From Streptomyces actinomycinicus (lineage in GTDB: Bacteria; Actinomycetota; Actinomycetes; Streptomycetales; Streptomycetaceae), in the NCBI RefSeq assembly GCF_016741775.1, contig NZ_JAERRK010000032.1, positions 1 through 60,567 on the forward strand: DNA of 60,567 nucleotides. The letters run 5' to 3'. Both the position numbers and the translations under genes were made by a program. The first letter of the stretch is position 1, and the number at the start of each line of letters is the position of its first letter. The notes beneath the pieces were generated by a model, which ran no database searches, was not told the DNA's origin, and saw nothing but the letters and a program-made list of their open reading frames with translations. This document shows, piece by piece, positions 32,768-40,695 of the stretch.

Positions 32768-34204
32768 ATGACGACGTCCGGAAGTTCTCCCGCCGGCTTC
32801 GCCTTCGACTTCGACAACGGAAACTTCTACCGGGACCTGATCGCCGCGGCGGGCGACTCGTCCGGGCAGCAGCAGGCCATCGGCCCGCAGGACGTGTCCC
32901 TCATCGTCTGGGTCCAGGCGGTCATGTGGGCCGCACGCTTCGACGCGCTGGCGCCGTACCACCCGACCGCCGTCGGGGTGCACTCCCGGATCGACCGCCG
33001 CCCCGCCGAGGAGCGCGCCACCAACCGCAACAAGAACATCGCCGCCCTGTACGCCTCGTCCTACGTGGCCAACGCCGTGTATCCCGAGCGCGAGCACGTC
33101 ATGCGGAAGATGATGACCATGCTCGGCCTGGACCCCGACGACACGGCCGAGGACCCGACCACCCCGGCCGGCATCGGCACCATCGCCGGCAAGGCCGCCG
33201 TCGACGCCCACACCCGCGACGGCATGAACTTCCTCGGCGACGAGGGCCGCACCTACAACGGCCGGCCCTTCGAGGACTACACCGGCTACCGGCCCGTCAA
33301 CACCGCCTACGAACTGACCGACCCCTCGCGCTGGCAGCCCGCCCTGCGCCCCCACCGCCGCCGCACCGGCGGCGGACCGGGCGACAAGGGCGCCTTCCTC
33401 GTCCAGCAGTTCGTCACCCCGCAGCTGCGGCTGACCAAACCCTTCACCTACGAGGACCCGGCCCGGTTCGAGCTGGCCCGGCCCGAGCACTCCGACCACA
33501 CCGACCCGCTCGCCTACCAGCGCTCCGTGGACGAGGTCCTGTCGGCGTCGGCCGGACTCACCGACGAGCAGAAGGTGACGACGGAGTTCTTCGACAACAC
33601 CTACCTGAGCGTCCTGCAGTCCACGAAGGCCGCCGGACTCGCCCACGAACTCGACCTGGACGGCTGGGTCCAGCTGCTCTTCACCAGCTCCGTGGCGCAG
33701 CTCGACGCCCTGATAGCCGCCTGGCACCACAAGCACGCCTACGACGCCGTCCGGCCGTTCAGCGCCATCAGCCACGTGTACGGCAGCAAGCAGGTGACCG
33801 CCTGGGGCGGACCCGGCAACGGAACGGTGCAGGACCTGCCCGCCGACCAGTGGACCGGCTACCTGCCGCCCGGGGACACCCCCGAGTACCCCTGCGGCAC
33901 CACCACCCTGTGCGCCGCCGAGGGGCAGGCGGCGCGCCGCTTCCTCGGCGACGACGTCCTGGACTGGACGCACACGGTCCCCGCCGGCTCGACGCTGACG
34001 GAGCCCGGACACACCCCCGAGAAGGACGTCGAGCTGCACTACGCCACCTGGACCGACTTCGCCGAGGAGTGCGCCCGCAGCCGCGTGTGGGCCGGCGTGC
34101 ACTTCCGGACGACCACCGAGCGCTCCCTGCACTTCGGCACCCAGTTCGGCGACCGTGCCTACGACTTCGTACAGCGGCACGTCAACGGCGACGTCCAGGA
34201 CTGA
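32768..34204 (+). CDS. Vanadium-haloperoxidase-fold enzyme with altered active site (NapH3-like?)
   Basis: A 478-residue helical protein of the PAP2/vanadium-haloperoxidase superfamily, as found in napyradiomycin, merochlorin and naphterpin clusters. Vanadate-binding Lys322 and Arg329 (HKHAYDAVRPF), Arg439 and His445 (SRVWAGVHFR, six apart as in classical enzymes) are present. The usual Ser-Gly-His segment is Cys376-Gly377-Thr378 (YPCGTTT), so the halogenation histidine is missing. A non-halogenating, rearrangement-type role as reported for NapH3 is therefore plausible. ATG 32768 has TGAGG nine bases upstream; ATG 32753 is the alternative. Confidence 0.85.
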   Translation: MTTSGSSPAGFAFDFDNGNFYRDLIAAAGDSSGQQQAIGPQDVSLIVWVQAVMWAARFDALAPYHPTAVGVHSRIDRRPAEERATNRNKNIAALYASSYVANAVYPEREHVMRKMMTMLGLDPDDTAEDPTTPAGIGTIAGKAAVDAHTRDGMNFLGDEGRTYNGRPFEDYTGYRPVNTAYELTDPSRWQPALRPHRRRTGGGPGDKGAFLVQQFVTPQLRLTKPFTYEDPARFELARPEHSDHTDPLAYQRSVDEVLSASAGLTDEQKVTTEFFDNTYLSVLQSTKAAGLAHELDLDGWVQLLFTSSVAQLDALIAAWHHKHAYDAVRPFSAISHVYGSKQVTAWGGPGNGTVQDLPADQWTGYLPPGDTPEYPCGTTTLCAAEGQAARRFLGDDVLDWTHTVPAGSTLTEPGHTPEKDVELHYATWTDFAEECARSRVWAGVHFRTTTERSLHFGTQFGDRAYDFVQRHVNGDVQD

Positions 34205-34223
34205 CCCCGGCCGGACAGCACAC

Positions 34224-34251
34224 GCCGCCGCCTGCACGAGCAGGCGGCGGC
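34224..34251 (+). terminator. Hairpin terminator after the haloperoxidase-fold gene
   Basis: A perfect 12-bp stem GCCGCCGCCTGC / GCAGGCGGCGGC with loop ACGA, followed by TCCGTTTCGG, starts 19 bases after the stop. Confidence 0.8.
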
Positions 34252-34315
34252 TCCGTTTCGGCACCCACCGCACACCGCAGCAGGAGACCACCGGAACCGA
34301 CGGAAGAAGAGACCG

Positions 34316-34609
34316 ATGAGTGCTGCCCCGCCTCCCCCCGAGCCGCACGCCCGCCGCGCCGAGATCGCGTCCCGGGCCTGGACCGAGGCCCTCTCCATGA
34401 CCGGTGCCGGCCCCGCCCGCCGCCCGCGCGGCGAGATCACGGCCGCCGCACTGCGGGCACACAGCGCACTGTCCGCGGGCCTCGGGCAGCACATCCCGCT
34501 CACCGTGCTGGGACCGGACGCCGGAGCCCGCCAACTGGCCCTCTTCCTCACCGTGTACGCCGGCCGGGACGAACAGCGCGAGGCACGGGACCTCGGCGCG
34601 GCGGCATGA
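34316..34609 (+). CDS. Small hypothetical protein, 97 aa
   Basis: ATG 34316 follows GGAAGAAGAGACCG, a weak purine-rich ribosome binding site. The product has a Pro-rich start, helical segments HARRAEIASRAWTEALSMTG and EITAAALRAHSALSAGLGQ, and ends with a conserved-looking strand-helix LALFLTVYAGRDEQREARD. I do not recognise a family. It lies between the haloperoxidase terminator and its own putative hairpin at 34696-34740, so it would be a single-gene unit. Coding bias is typical of the host. Confidence 0.5.
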   Translation: MSAAPPPPEPHARRAEIASRAWTEALSMTGAGPARRPRGEITAAALRAHSALSAGLGQHIPLTVLGPDAGARQLALFLTVYAGRDEQREARDLGAAA

Positions 34610-34967
34610 ACTCGACCCGCGCTCGAAGCGCGCTCGGGGTTCCCCCGCACGCGCGGGACTCACACGGGAACCGACCCTAGGGTGGACCCGCGGTCGTCGC
34701 GCCCGCCTGCTCCATCCCCCCGTTGGCGGGCGGGCGCGACGTATCCGCACGGCCGGACGGCCCGCCCCGGCCTCTCGTCCGCGACGGTCCCCACCTGCCG
34801 TGTCACTGCCGGCCGGACTGTCTCGTCTCAGGGCAGACAGCGAATTCCGAGACGGGGAGGCACTGCCGGCCGCGACACGTCCGGTGAGGCGGTGGCCGAG
34901 CCGGGCGCCGGCTGCGAGGCCCGTCCCCACGGCTTGGATGCGAGCTTGGACGCGAGGAGGGGCTTGC
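34610..34967. other. Intergenic region with a long-stem hairpin (34696-34740) and a CRISPR-repeat-like palindrome
   Basis: No gene is evident in these 358 bases. GTCGCGCCCGCC at 34696-34707 pairs with GGCGGGCGCGAC at 34729-34740 (possible terminator). Around 34637-34665 lies GTTCCCCCGCACGCGCGGGA, which looks like one type I-E-style CRISPR repeat but is solitary. CGCGAGGAGG at 34951-34960 is the ribosome binding site of the next gene. Confidence 0.5.
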
Positions 34968-35714
34968 ATGAGCCGGATCGAGGAGTTCGAGACGTTACGG
35001 CCGCTGCTGTTCTCGATCGCCTACCGGATCCTGGGCGACGAGAGCGACGCCGAGTACGCGGTGCGCGAGGCCCGGCGGCGCTACGACGCCGGTCCCGTCC
35101 CGGCGGCCACGGCCACGTCGTACCTCCCGGCCCTGGTCACCCGTATCTCGACGGACGTGCTGCGCGCGGCCCGCTCCCCACGCGAGAAGTACCCCGGCCC
35201 GTGGCCCCCCGAGCCACTGCTCAGCGACCCCTTCCAGGACCTGGACCAGCCGGCGGACCTCGCCGAGTCGCTGTCGACGGCGGCCGTACTGCTGCTGGAA
35301 CGCCTGTCCCCGCTGGAGCGGGCCTTCTTCGTCCTGCGGGAGATCTTCGGCTGCGACATGTCACGGATCGCCGCGGCCGTGGGCTGCTCGCGCACGGCAT
35401 GCCACCAGCTCGCCGACGCCGTGACCCGGGCGAGCGACGGCGACGGCGCGGCACCGCCCTGGCCGGACGTCGTCGTCGGCTCCGGACAGGTGGCCCGGGT
35501 GCTGGCCGCCATCGTGCCGGCGCTGCTCGGCATCGGCGTCACGATGGAGCCGCAGCACGTGCACTCCCGGCCGGGCGCCGTCTTCCGCGACCGCCACGGC
35601 ACGGCCCTCAGCGCCCTGACGCTCGACTTCCTCGACGGGCGGATCCAGACGATCCGCTGGGTCAGCCTGCCACCCGCCGCGCACGCCCGGCCCGTCCCGG
35701 ATCAGGCGTCATGA
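34968..35714 (+). CDS. Divergent ECF41-type sigma factor with truncated C-terminal domain
   Basis: A 248-residue paralogue of the gene at 36695: both open MSR(I/T)EEFE.LRPLLFSIAYRILG. Region 2 is eroded (EYAVREARRRYDAG instead of EDAVQETWLRFA), the linker after region 4 (about 160-175) is short, and the SnoaL-like C-terminal domain lacks its first half including the DGGGK motif typical of ECF41. Region 4 (LSPLERAFFVLREIFGCDMSRIAAAVGCS) looks intact. Codon 10 is TTA (34995-34997), so translation should depend on bldA. It may act as a modified or antagonistic sigma factor. Its stop overlaps the response regulator start (ATGA). Confidence 0.8.
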   Translation: MSRIEEFETLRPLLFSIAYRILGDESDAEYAVREARRRYDAGPVPAATATSYLPALVTRISTDVLRAARSPREKYPGPWPPEPLLSDPFQDLDQPADLAESLSTAAVLLLERLSPLERAFFVLREIFGCDMSRIAAAVGCSRTACHQLADAVTRASDGDGAAPPWPDVVVGSGQVARVLAAIVPALLGIGVTMEPQHVHSRPGAVFRDRHGTALSALTLDFLDGRIQTIRWVSLPPAAHARPVPDQAS

Positions 35715-36373
35715 TCCGCGTCCTGCTGGTCGACGACCAGCCACTGCCGCGCAAGGGACTGCGCGCGCTCCTCGACGGCCACGACGACGTCCAGGTCGTG
35801 GGCGAGGCCGCCGACGGCACACAGGCCCTGCGGATGACACGGACCCACGTGCCCGATGTCGTGCTCACCGACATCCGGCCGCCGGCCGTCGACGGCATCG
35901 AGATGACCCGCCGCATCGTCGCGGACCCCGCGCTGGCCCGGGTCCGTGTCGCCATCCTGACCAGCCACGTCTTCGACACCCACGTCTTCGACGCGCTGCG
36001 CGCCGGCGCCGCGGGCATCCTCCTCAAGGACACCACCGCCGAGGAACTCCTGCGCGCCGTACGTGTCATCGCCCGCGGCGACGCCCTGCTCGCGCCGTCC
36101 GTCACCCGCACGGTGATCAGCAGGCTCGTCACCCAGCCGCTGCGCACCCCCCGGGTGACCGGCCTGAACGAGCTGACCAGCAGGGAACGCGAGGCCGTCG
36201 CCCTGGTCGCGCGAGGACTGTCCACCGACCAGATAGCCGACCGCATGGTCATCAGCCCGCTGACCGCCAAGACGCACATCGACCGGGCCAAGACCAAGCT
36301 CCACGCCCGCAGCCGCGCCCAACTCGTCGGCTTCGCCTACGAAGCCGGCCTGGTCGGCCGGCGCAGCCCCTGA
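35711..36373 (+). CDS. LuxR/NarL-type response regulator, orphan
   Basis: A 220-residue regulator: receiver domain (MIRVLLVDDQ..., phospho-acceptor Asp54 in VVLTDIRPP, Lys106 in LLKDT) and C-terminal LuxR helix-turn-helix (LTSREREAVALVARGLSTDQIADRMVISPLTAKTHI). No histidine kinase is adjacent. The usual MP(G/N) after the aspartate loop is PPAV, and STDQIAD replaces SNxEIA, so it may be phosphorylation-independent. It is translationally coupled to the TTA-containing sigma gene, which places it under the same bldA checkpoint. A pathway-specific regulator is likely. Confidence 0.9.
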   Translation: MIRVLLVDDQPLPRKGLRALLDGHDDVQVVGEAADGTQALRMTRTHVPDVVLTDIRPPAVDGIEMTRRIVADPALARVRVAILTSHVFDTHVFDALRAGAAGILLKDTTAEELLRAVRVIARGDALLAPSVTRTVISRLVTQPLRTPRVTGLNELTSREREAVALVARGLSTDQIADRMVISPLTAKTHIDRAKTKLHARSRAQLVGFAYEAGLVGRRSP

Positions 36374-36391
36374 ACCCCGGTGACCGCAGAG

Positions 36392-36407
36392 GGCCGGTGC
36401 ACCGGCC
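36392..36407. promoter_or_regulatory. 16-bp perfect palindrome GGCCGGTGCACCGGCC
   Basis: It lies 19 bases after the response regulator stop in the 321-base gap before the second ECF41 gene. It could be a terminator stem without a loop or an operator for a dimeric regulator. Apart from GAGGAGGAG (36681-36689), the ribosome binding site of the next gene, nothing else stands out in that gap. Confidence 0.4.
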
Positions 36408-36694
36408 ATGTCACAGGCGGCCGGGATACCTCGTCTCCCCTTCCGGAGACATCCAGCGACGACGACCACACCGCCAAGAAGGCCGATATGCAGCACCTTG
36501 ACCGCCGGTCCGCCGGCACCGACCGGCTACGCTCCGACGAGAGAACGGCAGGCGCGACGGCGGAGGCGATGCCGCACCCCACGGCGGGCACCGACTCCAC
36601 CCCGTGGACACACCGTGCAGCCGCCGAGGCCGGACGGGCCCCCGGCAGCGGAGCGAACCCGCCCGTGGCGCCAGGGTTTCGAGGAGGAGCCGGC

Positions 36695-37618
36695 ATGAGC
36701 AGGACCGAGGAATTCGAGGAACTGCGGCCCCTGCTCTTCTCGATCGCCTACCGGATCCTGGGCAGCGTCAGCGAGGCCGAGGACGCCGTCCAGGAGACCT
36801 GGCTGCGCTTCGCCGCATCCACGACCGAGCCGAGGTCGGCCAAGGCCTTCCTCTCCACCACGGTGACCAGGATCTCCATCGACGTGCTGCGCTCGGCCCG
36901 CGCCCGACGCGAGGTGTACGTCGGACAGTGGCTGCCCGAACCCCTGCTCACCGACCCCTACGAGGATCCGGAGCGGTCCGCGGAACTGGCCGACTCCCTG
37001 TCGATGGCCGTCCTGCTGCTGCTGGAGCGGCTCAGCCCCCTCGAGCGGGCGGTGTTCGTCCTGCGGGAGGTGTTCTCCTTCGGCTTCCCGGAGATCGCAT
37101 CGGCGCTGGGCCGCTCGGAGGCCGCCTGCCGCCAGCTCGCGGTGCGCGCCCGCCGGCACATGGACGCCGGACGCCCCCGCTTCGAGGCCGACCGGCAGGA
37201 GCGCGAGGAACTCGCCGAGCGCTTCTTCTTCGCCGTCCGCGAGGGCGACGTCCAGTGCCTGCGCGAGCTGCTCGCCGCCGACGCGCAGATCGTCGGGGAC
37301 GGCGGCGGCAAGGCGCCGCAGCTGGCCCGGGTCGTGGTCGGCGCCGACAACGTGGCCCGGTTGCTCGCCTCCTACCTCCCCGTGCTGGCGAAGGTGGACG
37401 TGACCCTCGAACCGTGTGAGGTGAACGGCCAGCCCGGCGCCATCTTCCGCGACCGGGACGGCAAGGTGCTCAACACCTGGACACTCGACGTACTCGACGG
37501 ACAGATCCAGACGATCCGCTCGGTGAGCAACCCCGACAAGCTCGGCCACCTCGGGCCGGTCGCGGACGCCTGGGCGGTCAACCGCGAGGCCAACCGGGCC
37601 CGCCGGTCGACGACCTGA
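36695..37618 (+). CDS. ECF41-type sigma factor with SnoaL-like C-terminal domain
   Basis: A 307-residue extracytoplasmic-function sigma factor. Region 2 (EDAVQETWLRFAAS) and region 4 (SPLERAVFVLREVFSFGFPEIASALGRSEAACRQLAVRARRH) are complete and are followed by an NTF2/SnoaL-like domain containing GDGGGKAPQ, the motif that marks ECF41 sigma factors. In that group the C-terminal domain modulates activity in place of an anti-sigma factor. The gene at 34968 is a degenerate paralogue. ATG 36695 has GAGGAGGAG just upstream; the frame stays open further upstream but without a start signal. Confidence 0.92.
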   Translation: MSRTEEFEELRPLLFSIAYRILGSVSEAEDAVQETWLRFAASTTEPRSAKAFLSTTVTRISIDVLRSARARREVYVGQWLPEPLLTDPYEDPERSAELADSLSMAVLLLLERLSPLERAVFVLREVFSFGFPEIASALGRSEAACRQLAVRARRHMDAGRPRFEADRQEREELAERFFFAVREGDVQCLRELLAADAQIVGDGGGKAPQLARVVVGADNVARLLASYLPVLAKVDVTLEPCEVNGQPGAIFRDRDGKVLNTWTLDVLDGQIQTIRSVSNPDKLGHLGPVADAWAVNREANRARRSTT

Positions 37619-37810
37619 GGCCGGCTCCCGTACCGTGCTCGGGAAATTCTCGGAACCGGCCGGAACCGTCCCGGGATTTCCATTGAGCAATATGAGCGAT
37701 GACATGACCTGACACCCACCCGCACCCTGGTTCGAGAACGCGCTCTGCGGGCGGAGAAAGTCCTCACGCGACTCGCGAGTGCCGCCGAATCGGACTGGGG
37801 AAGGTCTCGT

Positions 37811-39088
37811 ATGTCGTCCACCACCTACGGAATTTCTGGCGATTTCGACGTCATCGTCATCGGCGGCGGACCCGCCGGTGCCACCACCGCAGGGCTCCTG
37901 GCCCAGCGCGGCCGCCGTGTTCTCGTGCTCGACCGTGAGCGATTCCCGCGCTACCACGTCGGGGAATCCCTCATTCCCGGATTCATGCTGCCCATGGAGG
38001 AACTCGGCCTGACCGAGCGCATGGAGGCACGTGGCTTCGAGCGCAAGTACGGCGGCACGCTGATCTGGGGCAACAATGAAATCCCGTGGAGCTTCGACTT
38101 CTCCACGGGCGGCCGAATCCCGTACTCGTACCACACCCGCCGCGCCGACCTGGACACGATGATCCTGGACCGGGCGCGCGAACTGGGCGTCACCGTCGTG
38201 GAAGAGGCGACGGTCAAGGACACCATCGAGGAGGACGGGCGCGTCGTCGGCGTCAAGTACGCCCTGCGCGGTCTCAACGGCACCCAGGAGGCCAGGGCGT
38301 CCCTGGTCATCGACGCCTCCGGGCAGGCCCGGGTCATCGGCCGGAAGTACACCGAGGTCAACTGGCACGACCAGCTGCAGAACGTCGCCGTCTGGACGTA
38401 CTTCGACAACTGCCACCGCCTCCCCGGTGACGAGTGGAGCAACATCCTCATCGAGGGCATCAAGGACGGCTGGTTCTGGGGCATCCCGATCGACAAGGGA
38501 GTCTTCAGCGTCGGCTACGTCACGCGCTCGGCCACCGCCAGCGCCTCCGACGAGTCGATGGAAGACCTCTTCGCCTCGGAGCTGGCGCGCACCACCAAGC
38601 TCAAGGAACTCCTCAAGGACGCCCACCAGACCTCCGGCTTCCGCACCGCGCGCGACTGGTCCTACACCAACGAGCGCTTCTACGGGAACGGCTGGGTCCT
38701 GGTCGGCGACGCCGCCGCCTTCGTGGACCCGCTGTTCTCCACCGGCGTCGCACTCGCGACCATGGCCGGCAGCACCCTGTCGAAGATCGTCGACAAGATC
38801 CTCGAGCACCCGGAGATCGAGGAGAAGGCACTCGACCGGTACGCCACCGCCTACCGCGACTTCTTCGGCGACATCCGCTACTTCGTCGAGCAGTTCTACG
38901 ACCGCTCCAAGACGAAGGGCTTCTACTGGAGCCTGGCGCAGGACATCACCGACCCCGAGAAGGAGAACCGGGACGAGGTGGACTTCGTCAAGCTGGTCTC
39001 CGGTCTCAGCGGAAAGCACGCCCTGTTCAACCTCGAATTCGACGACCTCATCGCGGACGCCACCAAGCCGGCGGTCTCGGGCGACTGA
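37811..39088 (+). CDS. Flavin-dependent halogenase-like monooxygenase
   Basis: A 425-residue FAD protein with GGGPAGATTAGLLAQRG (about 18-34), FPRYHVGESLIPG (45-57), ERKYGGTLIWG with Lys79 at the position of the catalytic lysine in phenol/pyrrole halogenases, GWFWGIP (220-226) matching the WxWxIP halogenase motif, and GDAAAFVDPLFSTGV. Geranylgeranyl-reductase-like or hydroxylase relatives share the fold, so halogenation is not certain. No flavin reductase gene is beside it. It could place a halogen on the naphthoquinone or perform a hydroxylation; known furaquinocins carry no halogen as I recall. Confidence 0.85.
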   Translation: MSSTTYGISGDFDVIVIGGGPAGATTAGLLAQRGRRVLVLDRERFPRYHVGESLIPGFMLPMEELGLTERMEARGFERKYGGTLIWGNNEIPWSFDFSTGGRIPYSYHTRRADLDTMILDRARELGVTVVEEATVKDTIEEDGRVVGVKYALRGLNGTQEARASLVIDASGQARVIGRKYTEVNWHDQLQNVAVWTYFDNCHRLPGDEWSNILIEGIKDGWFWGIPIDKGVFSVGYVTRSATASASDESMEDLFASELARTTKLKELLKDAHQTSGFRTARDWSYTNERFYGNGWVLVGDAAAFVDPLFSTGVALATMAGSTLSKIVDKILEHPEIEEKALDRYATAYRDFFGDIRYFVEQFYDRSKTKGFYWSLAQDITDPEKENRDEVDFVKLVSGLSGKHALFNLEFDDLIADATKPAVSGD

Positions 39089-39139
39089 CGGCCCGGACGA
39101 TCGGAAGGGCCGGGGCGGACGGCCCGGAAGAACAACGAA

Positions 39140-39178
39140 AACGCGGCAGCCTCCGGAGACGGGGGCTGCCGCCGCGTT
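39140..39178 (+). terminator. Imperfect hairpin terminator after the halogenase-like gene
   Basis: AACGCGGCAGCC pairs with GGCTGCC-GC-CGCGTT with a short bulge, 51 bases after the stop. It also lies just before the second antiporter start. Confidence 0.6.
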
Positions 39179-39189
39179 ACGGGGGTGTC

Positions 39190-40503
39190 ATGCCAAGCCA
39201 TCAGATCGAGCTGCTCTTCCTCGACCTCGCGCTGATACTCCTGCTCGCCCGTGGACTCGGCACGCTGGCCGCACGGATAGGTCAACCACCCGTGGTGGGC
39301 GAGATCGTCGCGGGCATCGTGCTGGGGCCCACGCTCCTCGACGGAGACCTCGCCGAAGCGCTGTTCCCCTCCGACGTGAAGCCCCTGCTCACCGCGCTGG
39401 CCTCCGTCGGGGTAGCCCTGTTCATGTTCACCATCGGCCTCGAGATCGAACACCAGGCGCTGCGCGGCGCCGGAAGACTCACCGCCGGCGCCGCGATCGG
39501 CTCCACCGTGCTGCCGTTCCTGCTGGGCATCGGCATGGCCGCCGGTCTGCTCCGGGACCACGCCGGCGGCGACACCGCCGTGTTCACCGTGTTCGTCGGG
39601 CTCTCGGTGTCCGTGACCGCCTTCCCCGTGCTGGCGAGGATCCTCGCCGACCGGCGCCTGTCCACCACCTCCGTGGGCAATGTGGCGCTGGCCACCGCCG
39701 CCGTGGTCGACGTGGTCGCCTGGGTCGCTCTCGCCGCCGTCCAGGCGGTGGCGGGCGGCGGCTCGGAGCACTGGCGGGTCGCCCTGGTCGTGCCCTTCAC
39801 CGCGGCCCTCGTCCTGCTGGTCCGCCCGCTGCTGCGACGCGTGCTGCTGCCCGGCGGCCGGGTGGTGCCGCTCGGGCCCGGCCGGCTCGTCGTGGTGCTC
39901 ACCGCGGCGCTGCTGTGCGGGGCGGCCACCGAGGCGATGAACCTGCACTACATCTTCGGAGCGTTCCTGCTGGGCGTGGTCGTGCCCCGCGACGCCGTGG
40001 CGGCGGCACTGCGCGCCACGATCCACGAGCGCACCACCCAGATCACCGGCTTCCTGATGCCGGTCTACTTCGTGGTGAGCGGCCTCGACGTCGACCTCGG
40101 CGGGCTCGGCCCGGACGAACTGGCGGACCTCGCCGCGATCCTCACCGTCGCCGTGGCCGGCAAATTCGCGGGCACCTACCTGGGCGCGCGCAGCCAGGGC
40201 ATGCCGGGCCGGCCCGCGGCCGCCCTGGCCTCCCTGATGAACACCCGGGGACTGACCGAACTGATCATCCTCGGTGTCGGCCTGCAACTGGGCCTGCTGG
40301 ACGGCACGCTGTACTCCCTGATGGTCGCCATGGCCGTACTCACCACGGCTTTGACCGGCCCACTGCTCACGATCGTCCTCCGCAAGGCCCCCGACGTCCC
40401 CGCCCCCGACGTCCCCGCCCCCGACGTCCCCGCCGTCCCGTCGCGCCCCGAGCCCGCCCGCGCGCCGGCCCGAACCTCGCACAGCGGCACGCGACGCGCC
40501 TGA
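39190..40503 (+). CDS. Kef-type cation:proton antiporter (CPA2), second copy
   Basis: A 437-residue paralogue of the antiporter at 28562-29848 with the same landmarks: RIGQPPVVGEIVAGIVLGPTLLDG, SVTAFPVLARILADRRL, ATAAVVDVVAWVALA, MNLHYIFGAFLLG and MNTRGLTELIILGVG. The C-terminal tail contains a perfect 15-base tandem repeat encoding APDVP three times (about 40390-40434). Two copies flanking the prenylation and regulator genes suggest an internal duplication or two acquisitions. The ATG at 39190 lacks a strong ribosome binding site (GGGGGTGTC). Confidence 0.9.
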   Translation: MPSHQIELLFLDLALILLLARGLGTLAARIGQPPVVGEIVAGIVLGPTLLDGDLAEALFPSDVKPLLTALASVGVALFMFTIGLEIEHQALRGAGRLTAGAAIGSTVLPFLLGIGMAAGLLRDHAGGDTAVFTVFVGLSVSVTAFPVLARILADRRLSTTSVGNVALATAAVVDVVAWVALAAVQAVAGGGSEHWRVALVVPFTAALVLLVRPLLRRVLLPGGRVVPLGPGRLVVVLTAALLCGAATEAMNLHYIFGAFLLGVVVPRDAVAAALRATIHERTTQITGFLMPVYFVVSGLDVDLGGLGPDELADLAAILTVAVAGKFAGTYLGARSQGMPGRPAAALASLMNTRGLTELIILGVGLQLGLLDGTLYSLMVAMAVLTTALTGPLLTIVLRKAPDVPAPDVPAPDVPAVPSRPEPARAPARTSHSGTRRA

Positions 40504-40695
40504 CCGGCACACGGCGCACCCGAACGGCACACGACGCACCCGAACGGCCGCGGAGACACCAGCCGGACAGGCGAAAGAGACAGAGGTACGCCGGAAAGCC
40601 GCGCCCCTCTCCCGCACTGCAGCGCCCCCGCCCTGTCCAGGGCCGCGCCCTCACGCCTGGGCACTTTCCCGTTCGTTCGCACGAAAGGTTCCGCC

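Noticed and set aside
34637..34665. Single type I-E-like CRISPR repeat (CCCCCGCACGCGCGGG core)
   Set aside because: Only one copy, no spacer or second repeat nearby, and short GC palindromes are common in this genome type.
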